DNA from: Tillus elongatus
Taxonomy: Eukaryota; Arthropoda; Insecta; Coleoptera; Cleridae
Assembly: GCA_964006375.1 (NCBI GenBank)
Contig: OZ023267.1
Span: 27,898,739 to 27,962,738 of the forward strand
Reading direction: 5' to 3'
Length of the DNA: 64,000 nt
A program made the translations under genes and the position numbers. Numbering within the stretch: the first letter of the stretch is position 1; the number at the start of each line of letters is the position of its first letter. The notes beneath the pieces were generated by a model, which saw only the letters and a list, made by a program, of their open reading frames with translations, made no database searches and was not told the DNA's origin. Positions 1 to 13,470 of this stretch are shown in pieces.

Positions 1-560
1 CCCCTAGAATCCAATCCGGGTTTACGTTAAGTTTTTATCTGTTTACATATATACAGGGTGACGCATTTCTGCGGTAAAGCTCAATATAATTCTTATTATA
101 CAAGAGACGAGAAAAAATTGTATAAGTTAATTATAGGGTGTCTTGAGCTGCATCTTATAAAATTATTTTGACAATCACAGGCTGGCCCACTAGTCGATGG
201 TGATTCCTACAATATTTTTTTTGGAACAGCTTTATTTTATTGCATTTTTTATCGAAATATGTTTGTAAGAAAAAAATCGAGACGTAGTAGTTTTGGTAGC
301 AAATTTTCATTAAATGCTTCAAATTTCAATAACACAATTTGCTATTAACCGAAGATTTGTTGGTTAGGAAACCAATATTTAAAGTTTTTGTACATTTTTA
401 AACAATAAGTTATTTTGATAAAATATGGCACATTGTTTCTACTATATAGATTATACCGGTCACCAAATTGATGACTGCTTGCATTAAAACGACATATTTG
501 CTATTCAAAGCATTCTTGTAAAAATTCACTTCCATAACGCACTTGCTGCGTCCATACTCT
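1..560 (-). repeat. Type-B repeat fragment at the window edge
   Basis: It matches the inverted copy at 39.0-40.0 kb (tatacagggtgacgcatttct at the start, ccataacgcacttgctgcg at about 534). It is cut by the window start. Confidence 0.5.
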
Positions 561-1880
561 TACAATTTCCGTATAAAACCAACAACGTCCATTGTTATTG
601 AGGAATACCTATATTTTATTGCTTTTATTTGCTTAAAATGTAGTGGTACAATTAGCGACATCAACCTAAATATAGAGACAAATGATATGCCATTCTGCTA
701 CATTAGTCTATGGTCAAACGATAGGACATTTAAGCCAGACACTAGGTTGTATCAATATTGACATTGTGTATCCAGTAAAAACGTTATTGATCCCAAAAAT
801 GTGTTCTGTTGGTTCATAAGAAAGCATCTAAATTCCATACACTCACTTTCTACGTACTTATACTTGAATGACAGTTACATAAACTGGCTTAATTGTTTTG
901 TGTTTTTGTCAGTATGAAAAAAAGGGTTCGTTTTGTCTAAATTTTTTACCTAAAGTATACAGGATGGTTCAATAGTGCGTTCGGATTCAATATCTCCTTT
1001 ATTATTTAGTATCGAAAAAAAAAATTGCAACAAAAGTTTCAGGTAATAACGTTAGCTACAAACTAATATAATTTTTGCATATACAGGATGTTGTATAAGT
1101 TAGATACAACCCAAACTTCACTTTTTTTGAAATGGCACACCTGTATATTGTTTCAGTTTTGAATTCCTCTTGTTTTTTTCGATTTACGAGTGTATAGTTG
1201 TTGTGGTCTATACTAAGTCGTTCAAAAGTTATGGCCACGTTTCTGAAACATCAGAGGCACATCTAAAGGCCTGTATCTTTATTAATATGTCGGCATGCAA
1301 CACCATCATGCGAAAACTCTGAAAAAGTGTTCTTCTTTTAACTTGAATCAATACAGAAAGAATTCCTTGTAAACAGTATACAGGGTGAGTAAAAACACTG
1401 GTGACAAGTCTTCTCGAGAAATTCAAATGGAATACCCTGTATATAATAATCAATTTCGACACATCAATAAACGTTCTTTTAGTTTCGTGAAGTATTCCCT
1501 ATACCTAAAACCAGTATTTACTGAGATATTTGGGGTTTTTGAAGAAAAAAGTACATTTATACACATATGCGAATTAGTGTATTATTTTTGACACACCTGT
1601 ATACAGTTTCCTGTCTAGACTCCTCTCGGTTTGATTATTAATCGTGTGTTGGGACATATGAAGAATTATATTAAGATTTACGGTCGCTACTTCGCAAAGC
1701 CTAGTACTTATTCCGACCTCGTTTTATTATTTCAGAAAACTTTGAAATGTCGGCCTGTTTCAAATGTGACATATTCCTCAAAAAATGTATTGTTACCAAT
1801 TGTTATTAATATACAAAAGCTCGGAGAAAGAATATTCCTCAACTAAAAATACATACATTTTCTATTATTACTGTATTTAG
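560..1880. other. No gene seen; diverged repeats
   Basis: Scattered acacctgtat and tacagggtg strings about every 250-400 bp suggest old, overlapping copies of a dispersed repeat. Open frames are short and unlike any family I know. Confidence 0.4.
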
Positions 1881-2002
<122 letters not shown>

Positions 2003-2041
2003 TTAAATTTTTGTGATGGTAATAGTGTTATTTATCAAAAA

Positions 2042-2445
2042 ATTGTGGGAACGCCGTCAGTTGTGGAATAAAACTCTTTATTATAGGCCGAGCTTTCGGA
2101 AAAATTTATTCCTTTATCAAGGATATAACATGAGTTTTACTAAACTATTTATCTAATAACAAACATAAAAAGAAAACATTTTGATGAATTTGATTGAAGT
2201 CTAATAAATGCCAAACTGACATATAAAGCTAAATATTGTTTTTTTTTTTTTATTTTTTTTTTATATGTCAGTTTGGCATTTATTAGACTTCAATCAAATT
2301 CATCAAAAGGTTTTCTTTTTATGTTTGTTATTAGATAAATAGTTTAGTAAAACTCATGTTATATCCTTGATAAAGGAATAAACTTTTCCGAAAGCTCGGC
2401 CTATAATAAAGAGTTTTATTCCACAACTGACGGCGTTCCCACAAT
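2042..2445. repeat. Inverted repeat with PLE-type terminal motif
   Basis: Two ~185-bp arms (2042-2226 and 2261-2445), nearly perfect complements, are separated by a T-rich spacer and flanked by (AT)n on both sides (1883-1999 and 2452-2525). Each arm carries the string ccttgataaaggaataaa...tccgaaagctcgg, a hammerhead-like layout degenerate in the core (TTGATAA instead of CTGANGA). PLE fragments follow immediately at 2526-2760. Confidence 0.7.
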
Positions 2446-2449
2446 GTTT

Positions 2450-2451
<2 letters not shown>

Positions 2452-2525
<74 letters not shown>
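2452..2525. repeat. (AT)n tract
   Basis: Right border of the same inverted repeat; PLE debris follows. Confidence 0.95.
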
Positions 2526-2590
2526 TCTCGAAGGCGTTTAGCTGTCCCGGTTGTCTAACATTTTTATTGGTTTTAGATTCTGCTCATTAT
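2526..2590 (-). pseudogene. Penelope-like GIY-YIG C-terminal scrap
   Basis: Minus-strand reading KNVRQPGQLNAFE, matching KNVRNPGQLNGFE at the end of the 55.4-kb PLE. It lies head to head with the plus-strand RT fragment starting at 2596, so the element is rearranged. Confidence 0.6.
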
Positions 2591-2595
2591 TATTA

Positions 2596-2760
2596 TTATT
2601 ATGGTTATCAAAAATAAAGACACTTTAGAACTTGATGTTCATAGAAAGTAAACCAGCACTCTTAGCTACATTCCGAATGACTCCCATCATACGTACGCAC
2701 ACAAAATGGCCAGTCTGAATTTTTTAGTAAACAGATTAATTAATTTTCATTTATCACTCA
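2596..2760 (+). pseudogene. Penelope-like RT fragment
   Basis: Plus-strand reading NKDTLELDVHRK, stop, TSTLSYIPNDS, frameshift, MASLNFLVNRLINFHLS. This matches the linker after the RT of the 55.4-kb PLE. Only about 55 residues survive. Confidence 0.65.
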
Positions 2761-2869
2761 CTCTCAGTTAGCAACTGATCCTGTCTTTTGAAATTTGTTA
2801 ACTAGCTCAATGGCGTACTTTTGATTAATGGTTGAATTTTTTACATTAAATGCTTAAGCTATTTTATTT

Positions 2870-3357
2870 ACCCATTTTGTATTAAAGTTGAATCATAAGT
2901 ACCCTTCCTGCAATAGAATGAACCATTTTCCAAAAATGTAAGCCACTAACTTACATAGCAACAATAAATTTGTTTTTGACAATTTGTCAGCTTGACTTTA
3001 TATTTATTCTTGGTTTTGTTTGGCAGTTCTAGGAACCTAGATAATGTAGTTTTCATCTTTGGAAACCTAGACAGTTAAATTCCTTGTTCAACAACAAATA
3101 CAATATTTTAAAATGCGTTAGCTCAAAAACTACTGAACCGATTTCCAAAAACTGATATTTTTCAAAAAGACAATTTAATTGGCTTCAAAACGGAGTGTCG
3201 TTCAATACCGCTTTCCGTTTAAAATTTCAAAAGTGACACTCTCCCACGCTAGAGGTGTGAACTGACAGGGCCGAATATAACGGACACACTGCTTGCTTAA
3301 GGAAGAAATTAATTAACAACCAACAAACAAATAAAATCTTAGCGATATCGCGATATC

Positions 3358-3433
<76 letters not shown>
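2870..3433 (+). repeat. Dispersed repeat family 2 with (AT)n end
   Basis: 2870-3300 is the reverse complement of 12000-12425 (shared: tttttgagctaacgc, gtcagttcacacctctagcg). It is followed by (AT)n at 3361-3433. A third, diverged part lies at 13320-13470. No coding signs. Confidence 0.65.
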
Positions 3434-3435
<2 letters not shown>

Positions 3436-3611
3436 CTAAATATAATAATAATAATAAAATGCATGAACATCGCTCCGCTGCCTATGAGCAGTCTCCTGAT
3501 AGATTGCTTTGTAAAATAAATACCGGCAGAAGCACGTCCGATAGATAAGAAAAGAATACCTTTGGTACCGTTGAACGTCCCTAAATCGTTAGTGATCGAC
3601 TATTTGCAGAA

Positions 3612-5400
3612 GAATATACAAAGTATGGACGCAGCAAGTGCGTTATGGTAGCGAATTATCGTTAAAATGTTTTTAATGGCAAATATGTCTTGTTTTTAAA
3701 ACAAGCACATTTGGGTAGCAGTATAACCTATATAGTACTAACAATGTACCATATTTTATTAAAATAAGTTTGTTGTTTCCAAAAGTACAAACATTTTCAG
3801 AAAAAAAAAAATTAAAAAGTTCCAGAAAAAACGAATCCGATTTTCCTGGCCAACGAATCACTTTAAGCTATTTACACGCCTACCAAGATATAATTCTTCT
3901 CAAACAGCTGTAGGACCAAAACTGGAAAAAAAATGAAAATTTGCAAAAATTTCTTTTACAAAAATCACCATTTTTTTTTACAGAAATTGCCTTCAGTAAT
4001 GTTACACTAAGTTATACTTTTCACAAGATTTCGACCACTTTATTTTAAATAACCTAATAAACGCTTATTATTAATTACCAACATATCACAAAAACCTTAC
4101 AAAAATAATTTCTACAGAAACACTAAAAACGCTTGTGCGAAATTTTTTAATATTCAGCCACTATTTGAGAGTGCCTGCATACGGCAGCTCGATTTTTCGA
4201 CGAGTAATACAAACAAAAAGTTCTCTGAATGCGTCATTTCCATGGGGCTCCGCTATCTATTGATAAACACACCATATCACAATTACAACAATATTGTGAT
4301 GTGTTTGAAATATGTGCCAAAAAAGTGAAAAGTTGCAAAACAATTGAAATAACTCAAAAACGATGAACGATATCAATATTTTCTTACAAACATGCATTAT
4401 AATTCGATGAACAACACAAAAATGCAAGGACACAACGGAGTGTTCTATTAAAAAAAGAAAGTGTGTATCACCAACGACTTATGGGCCAACCTGTGATTCT
4501 CAAAAAGGTTTATGAGATGCAGCTCGAGATACCCTATTATTTAACGTATATACTTTTTCTCATATCGTGTATAATAACGGATATATTGAACTTTGCCATA
4601 GAAGTACGTCACCCTGTATATGTGTAAACAGCCAAAAACTGAAACTGACCCCGTATATTGGTTTTAGGGGTTCTACTTCGCGCTCATTTGAAGAAATCTT
4701 TTTAAAATTCATAAGGTGCGGTCTCTCAAAAATGATTTTTTTCTACGAAAATTTGCTAAAATATAGACTACTAATCATAAACTCTATAGCTGAAACTACT
4801 GACGAAGCATCAGAAAGAGAGTCTATTTGAAATGCATTTTCCGAAAATATTTTAGTAAAATGAAGGACCATGATGGTTGAAGCTGAAGCTTAAGGCTTTG
4901 TAAAATACACTTAGTACGACATATCGTCCACATAATCCGTATTTGTTTCAAATTCGTTGTCTGAAAATTGCAAATTTTGACGTTTTAAATCGCGACTTTG
5001 ACGTTTTAAGAAGAAAAATGATAAAATCTTCAAAATATTTTTCTGCTATTTCTTGACATTTTTGTGTCAAGAAAACTTAACTGTTGTGTGTAATATTCAA
5101 TTGGTTTTGCTGGTCACACAAAATATTGTTTCCTTGTGCTTTCGTCTGATCACCAGTGGCACCCAAAAGTTTTTTCTTAAAATGCATATAACTTTTTTCG
5201 CTTTCCACATAGAGATGTGAATTTCGGCGTGCGGGGTAAGTTTGATAGTAGAAATGCATTTGCCAAATTTAGTTGTCACAGCTCTGTTATTTTCGGAGAT
5301 GCAAAAATGTTTCGAAAGAAAACCCATAATTTTCCCGGAAAACCTGGTCCGCTTTTAGTGAATTTTTATTTAAAAAATTCATTAATGGAGAGGTATGAAT
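3612..5400 (+). repeat. Type-B AT-core relative (long diverged copy)
   Basis: It opens with tatggacgcagcaagtgcg and shares blocks with the copies at 19.8-20.7 kb and the inverted copy at 38.4-40.0 kb (for example tttccatggggctccgctat). Near 5362-5395 it meets a hairpin of the gtgaattttt/aaaaattcat type. An inverted 3' segment without a long (AT)n core continues to about 5510. No open frame in it looks coding. Confidence 0.5.
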
Positions 5401-5509
5401 GGTGAGACTTTGCAAGAGTTTGTTCAAATAAGCGCGAACTAGGACCCCTAGAACCCATATCCGGGGTCACTTTCAATCTTTATATGTTTATATATATATA
5501 TGACAGACA

Positions 5510-6500
5510 AAGCACATAATGTCAAAATTATCTTTCTCTATTCGAAACCACAGAAGGAAAAAAGACCTATAAACACCCAATTAATAAATTAAGACGTAGC
5601 CGTTACTGCAAAGTAACTATACAATGTTGAGTGATAGTCCCATTTGGTAGTTTTTAGTAAAAGTAACTTCAAAGTTCCGGATTTTCGGTATTCTTCACCA
5701 CAGACAAGTTGTAACTACTTTCAACTCCCATATTTTAGTGAATACTACTTCAAAGTGCTTGTTTTGAAAAGTACGTCATTTTCGTAGATGGAAATCTACG
5801 ACGCCATTATTACCTCGACTGTTAGGATAAATATCTAAAAGGATACTTATTGCTGTTTTTGCAGTTATAGTCGCAAATCTTTACACAATCAAGTATCATG
5901 TGCAGGATAGTAAATTAGAATACAATTTGCAGCACTTTGAGGGTAATGATGTGGAATGTCGTATATTACGTGATATATTCTTTTTATTAAAAACTGCAAA
6001 TTTCGAAGGCCCGTAATTTTTGGATGCACAAATCACTATATTTTGACAGTAAACTTGCATCCGTTGAGATTTAAACACTCAAGACATCCAAATATAAAGC
6101 ATCAGAAAGCTTAATTATTCATGTTGACTCGTGGTGTCGCTAATATCTATAGAATTGAAATAAAAGAAAGATGGTTTTAGAACATAGAGTGTGAGAGAGA
6201 TATTATTCTTGAAATAATTTTCAAGACAAAGAAAGCAAGCACAAAAAGAGAGGTAGGTAATAATTAGTCCCGTGATAGTGGCTGTTACCGTTTCGAAACG
6301 TCGTCGCTACGTGAAGGCTACGGCGTTGGAACGTATCCGGATAAGTTCCCGATACCACGCCGTAACGTAGCAACCATTCCCCATTTTGGTGGTGGCTCCG
6401 TGATAGGAACGTTCCTATAACGGATCTCTGACTAACGGAAAAATACTTAGAAGTTATCGCGATAGTCGCTGCCACGTTCCAGCGACCAATTGTGCTAGTT
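5510..6500. other. No gene recognised
   Basis: Mostly unique AT-rich sequence. 6250-6480 is GC-richer with CG dinucleotides (ttcgaaacgtcgtcgctacg) but has no long coding frame. Confidence 0.4.
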
Positions 6501-6706
<206 letters not shown>

Positions 6707-6735
6707 ATATGGTTGTGGATATAAGCCAACATCCT

Positions 6736-6815
6736 CTGATGACGACAACTTGATTAGTGAAACGATAGTCAAGTGTTTTAAAACGTGTTGTGGTGATTTG
6801 GGTTAACCAAGTGTG
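6736..6815 (+). repeat. Hammerhead-like PLE terminal segment
   Basis: CTGATGA (6736-6742), a weak stem II, GAAACGATAGTC (to 6770), then the shared gttgtggtgatttgggtt block. It directly follows the 3' hairpin of an AT-core end at 6656-6706. Confidence 0.5.
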
Positions 6816-6819
6816 CTTA

Positions 6820-7730
6820 TGATCTTATTATAATGGAACGAGGTAAAGATCATCTACCACAAGGAAATAAAGCTTTGCACTAAAAAACAGACACTTGTTA
6901 ATAACGTGATTAATTTGTTGCAAAGCTTATTTGCGATTATCTATAATGGATGTACCGTGATTGTTAAATAATCTCAGTATAATGTCTGCTCTAATAGGGT
7001 CCCAACTTGCTCCCTAAATATGCTCATCCTGTTAGGTCGGTTTTACACTAAGCCCGAACCAATTTAATCAGATAATGGGAAACCACACGCCATGATACGT
7101 ACCGTCTATTCAAGCACAGAATAACGCGATGTGATTTTCGTCTCAACTCAATTAAGCATGCTGTCTGAATTTTGCTTTGAAGTGCATAGTTTAGTGTAAG
7201 AGAGACTGATTTGTATGGTTTTGACCATTTTTAGCTGAATGGTGAGCACTGTATTGCTACCGGTTTTTCCAAGAACAATATGACGAGAAAATAAGAAAAT
7301 CACTGGATAAAGTTTATTCTGTTAAACTGTTTGGTTGTAAATTTATTGTTTGTAGAGTTGATAACAAGTTTGCCACCTTGCAGGAGGTGGCTTTTTTGTG
7401 AATGTAAAAAGTATTCAGCCTGCTTTAATGAATCTGCCTGTGGTTTCAACTTCTTCGCAATTAATTTATTGTGTGCTTAATTAATTTGCTGAAACATGAT
7501 TTCTATTTAAGTAATTAATACATCCACTTGATGTGTATGAATTTACAGGTTGGTGTGAGAATAATCGTACACAGACTGTAGTGGATCCTTCCCATTAAGA
7601 TACAGGGTTGGGCAGAATGAAGTATCTATTTTCTGTGTAGCCGTATTCATTGATAGCTGAATTTTAATTAAAAAGTGTAACAAACAGTTTTTGAGTAGAC
7701 ACGGTCATTTATTTTCTACCTCCCTTATGG
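6820..7730. other. No gene recognised
   Basis: Unique AT-rich DNA; only short frames, no repeats shared with other parts of the window. Confidence 0.4.
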
Positions 7731-7739
7731 GAATCCTAA

Positions 7740-8300
7740 AGTCTAGCACGAACGTTTTGCATCACTCGCCGCAATATTTCAATTGGAATGGCGTTAATCT
7801 CTATTCGAATATTATGCTTCAGTTGTTTCAAAGTTCGATGTCGATTAGCGAATACTTGTGTCTTTAGATATCCCCATGAAAAAGCACATGGTGACAGATC
7901 TGGTGCTGTGAGATCCACAAATTTTAAAATGGCACTATCAGGAAACATTATTCTTATAATTTTCATAGATACCCTAGCAGTGTGGGAAGTGGCTCCGTCC
8001 TGCTGAAACCATTCTTCGGATATCTACGCCAACATTACAAAGTCCTTATTCAAAATCTTGCAATACATCTTGATAGCGTTGTAACAATCACAGTCAATCT
8101 ATTTTCTTTAACAAAGTTCGCGCAAAAAATTCCAAAGTCGCAGACTGCACACCACACAGTAACCTTCACGCTATGGAGCGTAGTTGCTGAGGATTTGCCG
8201 TCGCGCAATAAGGCAAGTTCTGTTTAATATAACCGGGCAGGTAAAAATTGGTTTCGTCTGACATCAGCAAGCAATCGGTGATATTTCGGCAATTATCCCT
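7740..8300 (-). pseudogene. Mariner/Tc-type transposase relic
   Basis: The C-terminal DDE half of an IS630-Tc1-mariner-type transposase. Minus strand: LMSDETNFYLPGYIKQNLPY (first D), KVTVWCAVCDFGIFCANFVK, EEWFQQDGATSHTA (second D), then APDLSPCAFSWGYLKTQVFA (third D of the SPDL motif) and IEILRRVMQNVRARL. Frameshifts and stops break it between 7980 and 8170. No terminal repeats were identified. Confidence 0.75.
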
Positions 8301-8959
8301 TTGAAACGCTTGAAAAAGTCAAGGGGTTCCAATATCTCGATGAAAAAGTCTTGAATTATGTAGGAATGAAAGTGTAAGTCTTTTAGAATGCGACGAAAAC
8401 ATCTGATTAAAATATTGAGTGCTAACGCTGTAACGTTTGTAACGTCACAATAATTATTATTTAATTTATTATACCAAAAATTTTTTACTCTATTATCTAT
8501 AGACACTTTTTTCATGACATAGGTAACGCTCTAATCTCTTTTTAATGCCATTCAGTTCATAATTTAGACGCTGTTGGCTAAACTCTCATCATGTGCCTGG
8601 ATTATCTCGTTTAGGACGTTTATAAATAGCCGACGTCATTTAGCAAAAGTATTTTTAATTTGTTCCTGGCTGAAAACAAATACTATGCAGTGTTAAAGCC
8701 TCGACACCTTGCTCATGGGTAAATATATTTTGTGTTAATCTAAATTGCTTGATTTGGTTTCAATGCTTGTACAATTTTAAATTTCATGTGCAGAAGCGCT
8801 CTAATATAATATGATCGGGGTCACGAAATTAACACTTCAGTTTGATTTAATTTTATTAAGTGTAGTTAAATTAGTTTTTCTAAAGGAGACTATCGTATTA
8901 CCAGGGGTACATCATTACTGTTGTGAGAAGTTTACTGATTATTGTGCTCTCTATGGCGG

Positions 8960-9130
8960 GCCCTCCTTGCAGAAGACTGCAACCCTTCTTTAGAATAATG
9001 CAATAAAACGCTTTGCAGAAGAACGCAATAAATCTCAGAACAATCCAACCTTTTAAGAAGAATGCAACGACATCCAAGAACCGTGCTTTTAAGAAGACTG
9101 CAATCTGCCTAGAAGAACGAAAGAACAGCA
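8960..9130 (+). repeat. Degenerate short tandem repeat
   Basis: Repeated aagaagactgcaa / aagaatgcaa / agaacgcaat strings about every 20-25 bp, just upstream of the LINE fragment. Confidence 0.5.
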
Positions 9131-9169
9131 GACACTGGCACAATAGTTTAACATCTCAGATATCTCAGA

Positions 9170-10666
9170 ACTATAAGTGGCTTTCAAGAGGCCGGGAGCT
9201 GGACGTTGGAGTGACCGGCGGTTTTCCTCAGGGCCGCCGACTTTCGCCTCATCTATTGCGCCTGGTCATGGGCGGCCTCATGGAACGGCTTTCCGAGAAT
9301 GGGTTCTACGCCCAGGCGTATGCTGATGGGTTGGTCTTAGTCACCGGCAAACTCCTCAGCATCATCTATGTATGCATGCAAACAGCCTGTACCATAATTT
9401 AAAGGTGGTGTGGTGAGGTGAGACTCTCCGTAAGCCCAGCGAAGACGGAGATGATCCTTCTCACCAAGAAGAGGAATCGGGGGGGGTTCAGGGCGCCGTG
9501 ATGTTTGGAAAACCTTTAGCTTTAGTGCGGAAGGTCAAATATCTGGAAGTGGTCCTGGACTCCAAATTATTATGGGGTCGCAAATAGAACCAGTAGTGAG
9601 AAAGGGACTAGCGACCCTCTGACAGCTGCGCTGTGTGATAGGGAGGACCTGGGGACTTAATCATTGGATTCTTCTATGAATATACACTGCGATAGTCAGG
9701 CCGAGATTCCTTTTTGGGGCAGTGGTCTGGTGGTGTGGTGCCAAGCAAACTGCTACACGGAAGCTGGCCAAACTTCAAAGGCTGGCAAGTGTGGGTATCA
9801 CCGACGCTATGAAGACGACACCCTCAGCGGCGCTACAGGTCTTGCTGATGCTGCCCCCGCTTTCCATTTGTATCAGAAGGGATGCTATCGCGTCAGAAAG
9901 CGAGGCTTTGGAAACTGTTGCGGAGAGGGAGCAGTAACAGAACACGCAAAAATTGGCAATGTGGTGGAAAAGAAAATTCCAATTTCCACCATCAAGGCCA
10001 AAAATGCAGAGGACTATATTAGGCTGACTAGGACATATACAATCCCCAGCAAGGATCAGTGGAGGGAAAATGAGGTCGCTTCCCAGCCTGGTCTGTTTTA
10101 CTGACGGATCACGGCTGGAGGAACAGCACTCCTCCGGGGCCGGAATATACATCGATAGCCTGGGGGTGCGCGAGTGTTATGCTCTGGGCGCATATAAAAC
10201 GGCATTCGAAACGGATGTGTACGCTATTCTGTCTGTAGCTAATCTACAGGATGTGAGGATGAGCCCTGAGAAATGTTATACATTTTCTCAGATAGTCAGG
10301 ACATCCTTCGAGCAGTCTGAGTGAGTGTCCAGAATTAAGTCAACGCTGGATCAGGTGTGCGCTGACGCTCTTACGGGACTATCCAGGACAAAGGAAGTGC
10401 AACTTGTGTGGGTGCCGAAACACTGTGGCCTCGCGGGGAATGAAGTGACGAATGACCTCGCAAGGCTTGATTCCATGCGGCCGTTCTGTGACCCGGAGTC
10501 TGCTATAGGCATAAGTCGGAAGGTGCTTTCCGATGCTCTAGTTAAATGGACTGAGGAGGCCAAGGAGAAGCACTGGAGGTCTGTCTGTGGCCGTAGGCAG
10601 GCGAGGTATTTCGTGGAGAGGCTTTTGACAGCCTTTGAACAGAATTGTTGCAGAGGAGCCAGGTAA
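9170..10666 (+). pseudogene. Jockey/I-group LINE with RNase H, decayed
   Basis: The 3' part of a non-LTR retrotransposon ORF2. RT motifs: GGFPQGRRLSP, then FYAQAYADGLVLV, where the catalytic YADD is YADG. The KYLEVVLDSKL region and KLAKLQRLASVGIT follow in other frames. The RNase H domain starts at 10070: FTDGS is kept, the usual FQAEVYAI is FETDVYAI, and FSDSQDIL lies one frame over with a stop at 10322. The closing NE.AD motif is NEVTND, so a catalytic D is lost. Several frameshifts occur between 9400 and 9720. The 5' end with endonuclease is missing. It is GC-richer than its surroundings, as is the related copy at 21.4-22.7 kb. Confidence 0.8.
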
Positions 10667-10911
10667 ATTCCGTCCAATGGAAGACCGTCATGGCCTTTAT
10701 TTCAAGGTCGAGAATACATATTTACCGTTAGGTCCTTTCCTGTAAATAGCTTTATCTGTATTTGACGCGTTCTTAAAATGTACCCATTGGATTTCTTTAC
10801 CATAAATAATACTTCTAACTGGTTGGCCATCCTGCATTACTGACATTATGTCAACTATGTCAACCAGCGTTACGTGAAAGCTCGATAAAAGCAAGCCTTT
10901 CGCAAAGCACA

Positions 10912-11130
10912 ATTCAGTTCTACGATCGATCTCCTCTTCTTAGCTTCTTGGGACTCCGAGTTCCTAATCTTCTACTGAAACACCGCTTGTGTGTTTAAGC
11001 CAGTTCAGTTCTGCAACGAATCTCATCTTCTAAGCTTCCTGGGACTTCTGAGATCCCAATCTTCTACTTAAACACCGCTCGTGCGGTTAATCCAGTTCAG
11101 TTCAGGTTCCAATCTTCCGACTGAAATTTC
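10912..11130 (+). repeat. ~90-bp tandem repeat, 2.5 copies
   Basis: Units start at cagttc about every 90 bp and share gggact, aatcttctact and aaacaccgct. A gataaaagcaagcc TATA-like string lies just upstream at 10885. This could be the R/U5 part of an LTR, but no second LTR or coding part was found. Confidence 0.6.
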
Positions 11131-11139
11131 GTTCGTACA

Positions 11140-11770
11140 GTGATACAGTGAAAGTTCAGTGTTTTCTTCTAAATTAGAAAGTATACGTAATCCACTTCCA
11201 TCATACGCGCATTTAAATAAATGCAATACCAGGTAGCTAATGAGATTGTGAAATCTCCTGAGTAACCCATCAAATCAAGTGTAAGACCGGAAATTGTAAA
11301 TAAGTGTTAAGTTTAAAGTGTACATAGAAACAATACAACATATAAAAATATAAAAAGTGTATTATTGAAATCTCCTGGAATCCAGTGCATCTAGAGTTAA
11401 AAAATACAGTCCACATCTACAACATCTTCTTCAAACGCTAACTATCAAAGCCGTTGAGATCAATTCACCTGCAAAACATTGGGGAAAGAAAACAAGCTCT
11501 ATCTCCCCCAACGTGTCCATAATGGAATATATAAAGACACCCTGACAGTTAGAAAATCCGACCCCCCATACTTATTTACACTTTTTTTAAACTAATGTTT
11601 GTACTATTCTGCTACTGTGATCTTCAGCTAAGTCGGAGGCGGAAAATTTTAGCACCCGGAGTTCTGGATAAATTATTCTGTTCGCAATTAAGTTAGTGAT
11701 CCTCTTATTATCCACGTGCGTATTTAGGCATAATGCTACAGCAAAAGTTTATAGTACTGAAATGGAAAAC
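11140..11770. other. No gene recognised
   Basis: Between the ~90-bp tandem repeat and the 11.8-kb (AT)n tract. Possible LTR remnant (see 10912-11130), unproven. Confidence 0.35.
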
Positions 11771-12425
<655 letters not shown>

Positions 12426-12724
12426 ATAAGCATTTAGTGTAAAAAATCCAACCAAGTGATACAAGTTGAAGATCGCAGAGTGGGAAATGAAACAATGGAG
12501 TTTGCTATTTTTGGGCAAATTAATCTGGATCCTACTTTAAGTCCCAGAAAATTATCAACAATTTCTATCGTATCCTGCCGTAGCATCCAAAGAAAAAATT
12601 GTATATATATTTCACCTGTTCAGCAATTAAACCAAGATGGCTTTGACAGGCGTTTGCAATTTTATGAGTAGGTGAATAAACGAATTAACAATAATCCATT
12701 ATGTTTCTAATGTTTGTTTTTTGG

Positions 12725-13260
12725 ATAAGGGTTCGATTTTTTAAACGGGGTTGGTAATCGTCACAACCGTCGCTATTGGGCTGGTGAAAATTCACACTTA
12801 TTTTTGGTCATCTTTTCTGCAGGAAACGTAACAGAAAAAATGTATTTACAGTTATTGGAAGATGCCGCTGATCCAGCACTAACAGAAGATTGTAAACAAA
12901 ATGACCATTGAAATGCAAAGTAAGTAATATTTTAGCAAGATGTAGCATCCCCGCACTATACCGTTGCTGTTCCTCGGTATTTGGACCAAATATTTCATGG
13001 GAGTTGGATTGGGCGAATAGGAGCAATAAAATAGCCCGCAAGGTCGCTATATTTAAATACTTTCGACTTTTTTTGTGGGGCTACCTGAAAAATAAATGTA
13101 CACTACACTGCCAGAATGCGTAGATGATTTACGTCGACGAATGCTCGCCGAATGTCAACAGATTTCACCAGAAATAGTTCCCAACGTTCGAAACCCTATC
13201 TTACGATATCTCTATTATTGCATAGAAGCTGAAGGTCAACCTCTAGAATATTTAATATAT
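12725..13260 (+). pseudogene. Mariner/Tc-type transposase relic, second family
   Basis: Plus strand: NRHNRRYWAGENSHL and GNVTEKMYLQLLEDA, then a ~150-bp break including IARKVAIF-like sequence, then FLWGYLKNK, a stop, MYTTLPECVDDLRRRMLAEC and QQISPEIVPNVRN. The middle with the second and third catalytic D is lost. Confidence 0.65.
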
Positions 13261-13319
13261 TTGTATAGTGTTAAGGTAATAAAAAATAATATTAAAGACA
13301 TTTTGTTTGGCACATTTTG

Positions 13320-13470
13320 AAATGCGTGGTCTCCAAAACTACTGAACGGATTTTCAAAAACTGACACTTTTCAAAAAGAGAATTTGATCATCTTCAAAAT
13401 GAGGTGACACTCAATACCCCTTTTCGCTTAAAATTTCAGGGGTCAAACTCATCCCCGCTACAAATATGAA
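13320..13470 (+). repeat. Dispersed repeat family 2 fragment
   Basis: aactactgaacggattttca and the following blocks correspond to 3130-3260, more diverged. It starts where the 13.1-kb transposase relic ends. Confidence 0.5.

Noticed and set aside
10730..11400. Possible LTR (TATA-like gataaaag, tandem downstream repeat, AATAAA)
   Set aside because: No matching second LTR, primer-binding site or coding region was found.
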